A stretch of DNA of 64,000 nt, taken from Mesostigma viride (taxonomy: Eukaryota; Streptophyta; Mesostigmatophyceae; Mesostigmatales; Mesostigmataceae). A model generated the notes under the pieces. The model saw nothing but the letters and a program-made list of their open reading frames with translations, was not told the DNA's origin and searched no databases. Below, piece by piece: positions 55,693-64,000 of the stretch. The position numbers and the translations under genes were made by a program. The stretch lies in assembly GCA_009746045.1 (NCBI GenBank), contig RPFO01000513.1:64501-128500 (forward strand), read 5' to 3'. Numbering within the stretch: position 1 is the first letter of the stretch; every line of letters starts with the position of its first letter.

Positions 55693-57000
55693 TTACTTGA
55701 GAGATTTAGAAGAACGAGCCCTCTTGCGTTGGATCTTCGAGATGGGGTCTTGTACGGGGTGTTCCGTGTGACCCAAAACCTCGGCCATGGCGTAGAGTCT
55801 CTTCTCGCGCGTGTCTTCGTCCTCGGGGTCGAACAAGGGCAGGTAGTACGACGACTTCCTTTTCTTCCTCCCCGACTCTATGCGTGCGGCCTGCTTCGGT
55901 CTGCGATTTCGCATCTCCTCCAATCCTATTCGATCCCCCTCGCGATTGCCTTGTTCGAGTTCAGCTCGCGTGTACGGCAAGGTGCTGTTGTAATACCGAG
56001 ACTTATCGGTAGACGCGCCTCGAGGAGGTAATTTCACCTCCAAAAAATCTCCCGTTTCGTCGAAAGAGGGAATCTTATTCTTTTCTATCACGTGGCCGAA
56101 GTAGTCGTGAGTGGTGTCGAGTCCGTTGAACAGCCGATTGTGGCGTTGGAAATCGGGGCCGTGGTAGTCGTATTTCAGGTCGGTCGCAGGGGCCCATCTC
56201 GCGTTCGCAGAATGGACCATCTCATGAGCTAGGGTCTGCAAAAGTTGCTGGGCGTCGTTTCGGATCAGACTTCCCTCTCCTATCAAAAACCTGTCTTTGT
56301 CAACTGCGCCTCTCTCGAATTCGTCCTTGTTGATGGCGATTTTGTGTTTTCCGAGCGCGTACGCTGAGCCAACGTTGGCATACCCCTCGCCCTCATTTTC
56401 GAGTCTCAACAGGACCTCGTGCATCGGGAACGAGTTGTTGAAGAAGTTCTTGTTGACGATCATCCCTGCCGTCCTCAAGTCCTTCTCCGTGAGTTGTAAC
56501 TTGCCATCCTTCACCAGCTCGTCCCTCTTGTGTCCGGTTAGATTCTCGAACTCTCGAATGGCCTTGTTCCAACGCCCTCTCATACCGCCAAGGGGGGGGC
56601 GTACCTGTTGCGTGGCCTTCGTCATTCCTGGCCCAACCTGTCGATTCCAATTGGCGCCCCTTGCGCGCACCAACTCGTTGAGGTCAATCTCCCCCCTATC
56701 GACCTTTTCCGAGAACTCGCGAAACCGTCGCGCCGTTTCTTCCTTCGACCATCCTGAAATATTGTTCTTGAGATCGATTCCGTTCAATTCGTTGAACTCG
56801 ACCCACTTGTTCGGGAGCTCTTTGCGACCCGTTGCCGGGTTGTAAAATGACTCGGCAGGTTCCTCCAGTTTGACATCCACCCTAGGGGTGGGCACGGCGT
56901 GAATGCTCCTACGTTTCTTTGGTACATTCTTCATGGTTCGGTCCCACCTGTCCGCCTCCTTTTCAGCTTTTTCCATCGCTTTCAATATTTTTTTGTCCAT
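55693..57000 (-). CDS. SprT-like zinc metalloprotease
   Basis: A 435-residue protein. The zinc-binding helix HEMVH is at 259-263 (LAHEMVHSANARW), and a third ligand is likely in HGPDFQRH at 280-287. This spacing is that of SprT/WLM-type proteases, which in eukaryotes digest DNA-protein crosslinks. The C-terminus has basic clusters (RKKRKSSYYL, RKRARSSKSLK) suited to nuclear targeting or DNA binding. It starts at ATG 57,000, and its first 38 bp overlap the small basic gene upstream. Confidence 0.65.
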   Translation of the reverse strand: MDKKILKAMEKAEKEADRWDRTMKNVPKKRRSIHAVPTPRVDVKLEEPAESFYNPATGRKELPNKWVEFNELNGIDLKNNISGWSKEETARRFREFSEKVDRGEIDLNELVRARGANWNRQVGPGMTKATQQVRPPLGGMRGRWNKAIREFENLTGHKRDELVKDGKLQLTEKDLRTAGMIVNKNFFNNSFPMHEVLLRLENEGEGYANVGSAYALGKHKIAINKDEFERGAVDKDRFLIGEGSLIRNDAQQLLQTLAHEMVHSANARWAPATDLKYDYHGPDFQRHNRLFNGLDTTHDYFGHVIEKNKIPSFDETGDFLEVKLPPRGASTDKSRYYNSTLPYTRAELEQGNREGDRIGLEEMRNRRPKQAARIESGRKKRKSSYYLPLFDPEDEDTREKRLYAMAEVLGHTEHPVQDPISKIQRKRARSSKSLK

Positions 57001-57262
57001 GATCGCGAGCTGCTCGTCCGAAAGAGGGGGCCATCCGTTTCGGCGCGGAAGGCTTTATTTGCCCCCGTTTCAGCGTCTTCTCTTTCGCGACCGCTTCGGT
57101 GATACTCAACCCCGGCTCCTCGCGGTCGGCATTGACCTCTTCGTCGCTCACACCCTCGACCTCGCCCGCCCTCGCGACGTGACTCTTCCTCGTCCTAGTA
57201 CGCGCGGCCGTCGCGGCCCGCGGCTTCTTAGATGGCGCGGATGCGGGCTTTCGTACGGGCAT
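56963..57262 (-). CDS. Small basic protein
   Basis: 99 residues from the ATG at 57,262 (MPVRKPASAPSKKPRAATAA), Lys/Arg/Ala-rich at the start and charged throughout. It overlaps the start of the protease gene, as in compact viral genomes. It could be a DNA-binding protein. No family is recognised. Confidence 0.45.
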   Translation of the reverse strand: MPVRKPASAPSKKPRAATAARTRTRKSHVARAGEVEGVSDEEVNADREEPGLSITEAVAKEKTLKRGQIKPSAPKRMAPSFGRAARDHGQKNIESDGKS

Positions 57263-57300
57263 TTGTGTTAATGATAAGTGCAGAATAACGGAGGACCGTT

Positions 57301-57522
57301 TCAGTACCCTTCCCCTGTCCGGAACACGTACAGTTTCCGCTTCGTCACGGTCCCGCGGACCTTGTTGTCCACCACGCGCGCGTCGACCGACTCGAACAGT
57401 GCCAGGGCGATATCGCCACGCGATACGACGCATTCCTTGTTCGTGGCCGTGGGCGACGCCTGTCGTCGCAGGTTGGTCATGAGCGCGTCGATGTGCGCGC
57501 GGGAGTAGGTCTGTCGGGGCAC
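57301..57522 (-). CDS. Small hypothetical protein
   Basis: 73 residues: MPRQTYSRAHIDALMTNLRR ... GDIALALFESVDARVVDNKV, compact alpha/beta. It is the last gene of the island on the right. No family is recognised. Confidence 0.45.
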   Translation of the reverse strand: MPRQTYSRAHIDALMTNLRRQASPTATNKECVVSRGDIALALFESVDARVVDNKVRGTVTKRKLYVFRTGEGY

Positions 57523-57605
57523 GGACGAGTACTCATCGAGTACCCTATGTCGACCGACATCGGCGATGATGACAGGGTTCCCGGGTCACCACGCGTTCTC
57601 CGGGA

Positions 57606-57869
57606 TCAGTTGCAACACCGAAAAGTCGAGTCCGTGTCGTCGAACACCACGTGGAAGGGGCCATCAGTTAAGCTCTTACCTGACCCATTGCCTCGGAGTC
57701 TGGCGAACGCCACCTCCGACTCGGGGAGCTTTTGCCACTGGCGGCCTCGGACAATCTCGTCCACGGTTCCTTCAGAGCAGCCGAATTCGTCCCCCCCACC
57801 CACCCACCCACCCACCGCACACACCACCCCTGCGATACCCCTTGCCTGGCGCGCACGCTCTCCTTCCAA
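57606..57869 (-). other. Possible exon with CAG|GTAAG donor
   Basis: Minus-strand frame with GTVDEIVRGRQWQKLPESEV and FARLRGNGSG ends at a strong 5' splice-type sequence (caggtaag, plus strand 57,675-57,682). It could be a host exon next to the island. No other exon is identified. Confidence 0.25.
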
Positions 57870-60800
57870 CCACCCTCACCTCCCTGAACGCGACTACTGG
57901 GCCACATTACGTAAGGCCTATGTACTCTGAGCACACATGGAAGTAAGCTCGGATCCACTCTATTCCGGGCTTCTCCCCTCCATGATTTACCCTCCTGAGC
58001 GTTACCTCCTTCCCTCGGACCACCCACTAGGGGCTACTTCTCACAAACATCGATAAACCACCGCCTTCCCGCGCTACCCGCCTAATAAGTTCCTGAATTA
58101 GCCCCACACGAATGGCCGCCAGCCCATCCTGCCCTTGTAACTATTCCCTACTCTAGAGAGTGCTCCCTTCCGCGCTCGCCCATGCCACTTCGACTGCAGG
58201 CCACATCCAACCTTCGAATGAATGCCATTCGACACACCTCCGCCGACAATCGCAATACCGCCTCCCCTCCCCTCCCCTCACGGTCCGTCTTGGTCCTCCA
58301 GGCCTTCCCTCATCGCGTGCGCGCTGCACACTCCTCTCTGCGCGTCTCCCGCTTCGTCCCTCCCTCCTCGTGTGCGCGTACTCCCTCCCTCCCTCCCTTC
58401 TTATGTTACGCGCTCCCCTCCCTATCTCCTCCTCCCCACCTCCCTCGGCCTCCCTGTCCGTCCTATACCGCTCCCTTAACCTGCCCCCCTCTTCAGCACC
58501 TCTTCTGACGCGCAACCGTGCCTTCTCCCTTCGTCTCACCTCTCCGTACCTTGCCCTTCTCCAGCCGCGTCCCTCCCTCACTCGTAATCGTATCCTCCAC
58601 TCTCGCCCTCCCTCCCTCACTCCCTCCCTCCCTCCTCCTTCATATCCGCCATTCATCCGCCCACACGCCCTCCCACTCCCTCACTGCTCAGGGAGTTGTC
58701 AGATTTGTTTTGTGAGATTTCGCACATTTGCCTGCAGTGGCGGCACCTTAATGACTCGTCGTGCGTGCATGGCTTTGAGGGGGGGGGACGCGTGTCGCAT
58801 TCGGGGTATGCAAAAGATACTAACTGGGGCTCTCAACGCAGTCGGGAAAGTGTAGAGAAGTAGTGATTGTAAAGGTAGAAAAAGGTATGCCAAAAGTATA
58901 GCGGAAATGGCTGATCTAGGGCCAGGCGAGAAATATCGCACGAGTGATGACTCCTCAAGGCTGATACAGACGGACTCCTCCGAGTCAAATGGCGGCGGCG
59001 GCGGACGTTGCTCCCTGCGCGGTGGGTGTGGTACTCTCTTGGCAGCTTACCTTCCCTCGCCCTCCGCCCCCCACCCACTTCTGCTCCATCACCCCCCCCC
59101 GGCTCGCCCCCCCCCCCGCCCCCCGTGACCTGAACCCGAGCTCGTGTCCCACGATCAAGTCTTAATATTCGGAGAGCGCGTACAAGTTAGATTATTCAAC
59201 TCTGCTCCATATGTGTGCTCGATCGCTAAACCCGCCCACTAGCACCTCTTTCAGGATCCGTAACGTTGAAGGGAACGACAAAGTCGCCACTGCTTTACTT
59301 AAGACGATCTCTACCCTCGCTAGTCTTTATAATAGAACGCCTCCTTGGTATGGCTTGTTGCTATAGTGTACTTCGTGTCTGCCCCTCACAGGAGGAATCA
59401 GTAATGCACCTGCCATGTAGTGTTTGAGTCCGCTTCCTACAGCTTACAACTACCTTCCACCCTTACTGTGTTCTTCTCTGTCTTCCTTTCTTTTTCTTTC
59501 TTCTGCCCTTCCCCTCTTCCCAGGTACGGACTCGGAGATGATGCAGACAGTGGGCCCGGCCCACCGCCATGCTCACTCTGCGACCATCGCCACTTGTTCC
59601 TTCCAGCGACCGGCCGGTTAACAGCGTGGAGACAGAAGGCGCTCACCGGGGCTGGCGCGCAGGCCGCCGGCAGGGACTAGTTCCACTATCGAGCGAGCGC
59701 GTGTGTTCGCGGCGTGCGGCTTTTTTGCCTGCTGGAGCTCGCTCCCTCCAAAGTCCGCCAACCCAGACGGACGCTACGGCAAGGGTGGGCTCGCTAAGCC
59801 TTAGCAGGGTAGCCTGTTATAAGTGGTCCACTAATGAATTAGTGCGTGCAACGCACACGATGTCCTATTTTTCGTTGTATGTGCTCACCCAAGCCTACCC
59901 AGACTACTCCGTTCTTTGGGCAAGTGGTGGGGCAGAACTACTTGGTTCGTTGGAACGTCGCCGCTATCAGTCTGTCTGCGCGTGGTGGTTCTGAACCTAC
60001 CCCTATGATAGGCCACACAACCTGAACACCGGCGGCCCGCCGTTGCGGTTATGTCAAGGAGACGGTTTGTGTTATGAGGACAGCTGGTGACTGTACTCAG
60101 CATCCAACAGAGAATCTGATCGTTATGTTGCCTGTGAACCAACAAAGGATGCTAATACAATGGGCAACCGGGTATGCCGCTTCTCTTACCACGCTTTGTC
60201 CCAGAACACACTGTACCTAGCTATCACTGCGGGGCCCCGCACCCACGCACACCAAAACTGGAAAAGAACCCAGTCTCAATAGATAACAGATTCCTGGGTG
60301 AGTCAGAACCTCGCGCGATGTCTTCCATGGCATAGTGAGCTGGAATCGGTGGAGATGGCTTTGACAGCATTTGCAAGCCCATTTTCGTGTCCCACTCCGC
60401 TCTCTGAGTTATTCCTCCTCCGCTGCCTTATTCGCGCTCTTTCAGGCGTTGCAACATGATTTGCGAAGGTGCGCGTGTGCGGGCGGAGGTTTGTCGCTGT
60501 GTGGTGCCCCCGCGCTGATGGGCTCAGCATGGCGGCTGGGAGCAGACCACGTGATACCATGGTTGTGTTCTTTAGACATCCTCGGAGCGATAGATGGAGA
60601 TGAACCTTCTTCTCATGTGTCCAAGTGTGCCAGTTTTATTAAAACTTTGTTTCTACCGGCCTTGCAGCCACCATCAATGTCCAAAATCTGCTTGTGCCCC
60701 GGTGCCTAAGCACGTTCTATCAAGGAGGAAACCAGCGCAGGGCCAGAACGTTCTATGTATATCAAAAGTGGTTGGTTGGTCATTCTCATGTCGGAATGGT

Positions 60801-61300
60801 AGCCCCTGTAAGCGCCACCTGGTCAGCTTGCTCGAAAGCTATTTTTACACCTTATCATTGCCTCACATAATTAGCCCCCAACTGCCCTTGCTTGCCTCAC
60901 ACAATCATCCCCACCTCTCTTTTCCATCAAACCTAGCCAGTATCCCTCCCCGCACTTTTTCAACCTAGCATGACGCCCTTTTCTGCCTAGAAGCTTAGAA
61001 TTTCCTGGGCTGAACCAAAAGGCCCAGCCCCTTCCTCACCCTGTCTCCCCACCCCTCATTCTCATCTATAGGCGCGTCTGCACTTGAACTGTGCTTGTCG
61101 GCAAATCGGTTGTCTAAGCCTGCACCATCGATAAAGCCGCTTCACGAGGATGTCGACAGGAGGATCTTCGCGGCGGCACGTCGAGGAACTTGCAAACTGC
61201 CGCCATCAGAACGTTCGCTGGCGCGGTTGTGATACTTTCGTCCGCAAGCGACCTCCGCGTCGGATCGCCGTGCGGGGGGCGGGTGGGACGCGCCGGCGGC
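57870..61300. other. Host-like noncoding region, pyrimidine-rich in part
   Basis: The interval 58,180-58,690 is very C/T-rich on the plus strand and opens long but compositional ORFs. A (CCCA)n run is at 57,787-57,816. A polypyrimidine tract followed by CAG lies at about 59,460-59,522 and could be a 3' splice site. No protein family, tRNA or rRNA is recognised. Confidence 0.45.
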
Positions 61301-61319
61301 ACCAAGACCCGAGGGATCT

Positions 61320-62190
61320 GTCGCATCAGAGGACACAACGGCGTGTCCGGACGATTCGGGCGAGACGTTTCCGTGGCGGTTGTTCGCAGATGTGGAAAAT
61401 CAGCACCGGCCGACGCATGATGACCAGGAGACCTATCAAAAATTCGCTCACATGTCGGCCGTATACGAGTAGCGGCGGTTTTTTTGGCAGGCTGCGTTCG
61501 AGACGAAGTCAAAGTTTATGTGCGCGGGTTCGTATACGGAATCCAATGGCCGCGCGTTTCAATGGGTGGGTCGGACAATCGTTCGGAAGGACGAAAGGAC
61601 GATTGTCTCGGTCGTCAAGGGGGAGGGCACTCGCAGGCCCGAACCGTCGAGCCGCCAGCACGTCGATCCGGCTGGGGCGGGGGCAGGGGGCGGTGGGCGA
61701 CGAGATCTTCGCAGAGAGTATGGCTCACGATAACCGCGCGCCAGGCTGCGGCTCCGTTTTTCGCGCACCCCGCCCCCTCCAGCCACGCACGCAGCAGACA
61801 TGGCGGCGAGACGACGCCGTTCGGTTCGCGTTCGGACGATTTTGGGGGCGAGGACGGGCGACTTTGCGATGACGACAGGTCGTCGGAAACGACGCGTCTC
61901 CGCGTGCCCCCGAGGCGCCCAAACCGACGCGCGAGGAGATCTTCAAGAAGAAGACCGACCTCCTGCATCGCTGGCACAGGCTGAAGGAGAGGGGGTTCGA
62001 GGTCCCTCAGTTTTCGACATGCGGTCGATTTGGACGAGATGCGGTGTCGATGTACTTCGAAGATTCGAGCGAGGCCGCGAGTGTTCGGAACGCGGTGAAA
62101 CATCATGGATGCATGCTCGTGCTGCGAGCAATCTCTTGCCAAGCCGTCGCGTTCCTCGCCTGCGAGGATGTGCAGGCGCTGATACATTGA
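61320..62190 (+). pseudogene. Decayed giant-virus-like protein gene
   Basis: The last open piece (about 61,873-62,190) reads PTREEIFKKKTDLLHRWHRL KERGFEVP, then a helix-rich segment, and ends ACEDVQALIH. Pattern '..KK.dLL.....L..rG..vp.fs' followed by a helical block with 'hgcmL...i' resembles a conserved nucleocytovirus protein C-terminus (DUF5767-like, by recall). Upstream, acidic protein-like pieces appear in other frames (GETFPWRLFADVENQHRPTH to 61,470; SDDFGGEDGRLCDDDRSS near 61,830). There is no ATG-led frame, and frameshifts separate the parts. It lies about 4 kb beyond the island. Confidence 0.4.
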
Positions 62191-63190
62191 AGAGCGGCCG
62201 GATCCAATTCCTCAAACAGTCGGTACGACCCATCGGCCTGAAACGACGGGGTCGAGTGCGAGTGGCCAACATCTGAGACTACGACAACGCACCGAGCGTG
62301 GACCGTGACCTGGACACGTACCGCCGGCCTGCCTGTCCAGTTGGAAGTGTTCGAGCGGTGTACCGACGGTATGCCAAAGGGGAACCGAGCCTTACTCAGA
62401 GGGGAAGAGGTTACGAGCAATGTCGCGCGCCCGAGATCGAGCTTTCTTATCCTCATGGTCGGCGGGTGTCGTTCATGGCGGCATTTCTCTCTACGTGTGT
62501 TTTGCCGATGATGACCGCGAGGTTTGTCTCGTTTTATCGATCGCGCGCGGGACTGACTGCACTGTCCATGCGATGAGATACTCATTATGAGCGGGACCCG
62601 TGTGCTCTGTCAATAGTATGAGCTTCGCGTCGCGTTCCTTCCAAAAGGGAGAAGGACATTGATAGAAAGAGGCTAACTTACGAGCACGAAGTATGGGTAC
62701 TCTGCCGGTGGGGGGTTACGCCTCTGTCGCTGCCTCCACACCTGCTCTTGGGTTAAGATTATTCCTGTCTCTTGAAAGTCAGCCACGCTCGCGTCTAGTG
62801 CGCCCGACTCTTACCGGGGGGAAGGAGACCGGTTACGTCATGGAGTGGGGTGTATTTTCGCTGGATTTTGTGGCTCTTCTATGCGCCATAATCTTGGGCC
62901 CCAGTTCGGATATGGGTCCCAGGGCATGGGTGAGTAGACCGGTTTATGCTTCGCGCTAGTGACATCACGCGGCAGCGGACAGATAGACGCGCGACCTGGC
63001 CCGCTCACGTCGCTAGGTCAGGCATCAGACCGCACGTTCTAGGATTAATGGGCTGAGGACGTGATGCCGGCCCTCGGCGCTTTCCACACCGTCCTCCCGT
63101 CTCGACACCAGCAGACGATCACCTATACGTCAATGCTAGACCTTAGACGGCCTCTAATCGTTTCTCTCTGGTCACATCGAGCTCAGTCTC
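62191..63190. other. No gene supported
   Basis: Short frames near 62,300-62,580 look mildly coding but are unassigned. Nothing else is seen. Confidence 0.4.
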
Positions 63191-63194
63191 TCCC

Positions 63195-63199
<5 letters not shown>

Positions 63200-63263
<64 letters not shown>

Positions 63264-63272
63264 CTCTCTCTT

Positions 63273-63326
<54 letters not shown>

Positions 63327-63330
63327 TCAC
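63200..63330. repeat. (CT)n and (CA)n compound microsatellite
   Basis: Interrupted CT run followed by about ten CA units. Confidence 0.9.
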
Positions 63331-64000
63331 AGCACACACACACACCACACCACATGCGGCAGCGTTCGATCGCGCGGGCTGCTTTTACACATTTCACAAG
63401 TAGTCGTGGGTTACACCACTGTCCACCAGCGCCGCACCACCAGCTACCGCACCCGCGCTTGCAAGCCTCACGACGGCACCGCACACAACCGACAAGCTAA
63501 TGTTAGCACCATTGTGGCCCATACGCGACAAGAACCCACCAAGCGCGCGTCCCGACTCCCTCGTATTGATCCCCTCCGACGTCCCAAATGTGGAGGAAAT
63601 GGAAGTACTTGAAAGAGAGGAGAGCGGTAGTAGAAGAGCGTGCTTTCCGTGCTGCCACACCAAGCAGCTTCTCAAGTAGGACATTCGCCACCATGCGAGA
63701 GACTGGTCTAATGGGGATATTCGAAATTAAGGCTCCCCTGCCGTTGAGGACTTTACTGTTGCTTCTGTTTGTTAGCATTTGTGAAGCTTGTAGTGTAGAT
63801 GCGCTACGACGCGGTTCCGCGTCCGCCTTCGCCTAGGGACCCAGATATCGCCTGCTGCGGTTTGACTAAAATAATCGAATCGGAGCTAGTATGCGCAAAT
63901 GGGGACCCTGATACCTTGCTGGCCGTGCGGGTTCGAGTCCGGTTCCCTGATTCGGCTTCCAGGAGACAAGGAAACAAAAGGGCCTCTTTCCCCCCCATTC
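63331..64000. other. No gene supported
   Basis: Unique sequence with short ORFs only. A tRNA B-box-like ggttcgagtcc at about 63,928 lacks a matching cloverleaf. Confidence 0.4.

Noticed and set aside
58153-58855. Long ORFs on both strands in the pyrimidine-rich stretch
   Set aside because: Composition alone keeps the frames open; residues are almost only Ser, Pro, Leu and Arg with no motif.
59460-59680. A host exon after a polypyrimidine tract and CAG
   Set aside because: The frame behind it closes after about 30 codons and no donor or partner exon is evident.
63845-63965. A possible tRNA around ggttcgagtcc
   Set aside because: The T-stem does not pair and no convincing acceptor or anticodon arm could be built.

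Overview
This window looks like nuclear DNA of a eukaryotic microbe, probably an alga, although no feature fixes the species. The evidence is poly(A) signals, LTR and non-LTR retrotransposons, very long microsatellites and a block of giant-virus-like genes that includes a Rieske oxygenase. No rRNA, tRNA or CRISPR array could be supported.

Positions 1-38,300 are almost entirely transposable elements. The core is a three-level nest. A plus-strand Copia-type element (Copia-1, LTR at 3069-3472, gag, pol ending at 24,691, second LTR at 25,716-26,125) is split inside gag by a minus-strand Copia-type element (Copia-2, 4318-18,830). Copia-2 has 600-bp LTRs that read as identical, TG...CA ends and a CTCGG target duplication. 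It is itself split just upstream of its gag by a 7.6-kb element (10,628-18,226) with CACTA-type inverted termini, subterminal CTGAG repeats and about 2 kb of uninterrupted (ATG)n. A second, truncated Copia-1 unit follows at 25,716-28,121 and shares the LTR. Both pol polyproteins appear to have the order integrase - aspartic protease - RT - RNase H, and HGDD in place of the usual YVDD at the RT active site; the protease position is unusual. Around the nest lie decayed LINE fragments ending in a conserved CTCC-GTTG-GGAG hairpin tail, a degenerate RT fragment of another type, dispersed hairpin repeats, a (CATC)n array and an (ATTCC)n array.

Positions 38,400-57,550 form a compact, GC-rich, apparently intronless island with short intergenic gaps, in sharp contrast to its surroundings. 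Genes include MYND and RING zinc-finger proteins, a Rieske non-haem oxygenase fused in frame to an R-S-E ADP-ribosyltransferase, a KilA/BRO-like DNA-binding protein, a fragment resembling the D5 primase N-domain, a second MYND-like protein, tandem GT14-like glycosyltransferases, a small membrane protein, an IQ/U-box-like protein, an SprT-like zinc metalloprotease and several unknowns. Several genes share a promoter module of two CCAATCAGA boxes exactly 26 bp apart. I interpret the island as an endogenised nucleocytovirus segment, with some frameshifts suggesting early decay. It also holds a 29-bp minisatellite and a roughly 0.8-kb imperfect palindrome.

Positions 57,550-64,000 are mostly non-coding, pyrimidine-rich host-like sequence. 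The exception is a decayed coding patch at 61.3-62.2 kb that resembles a giant-virus protein C-terminus.
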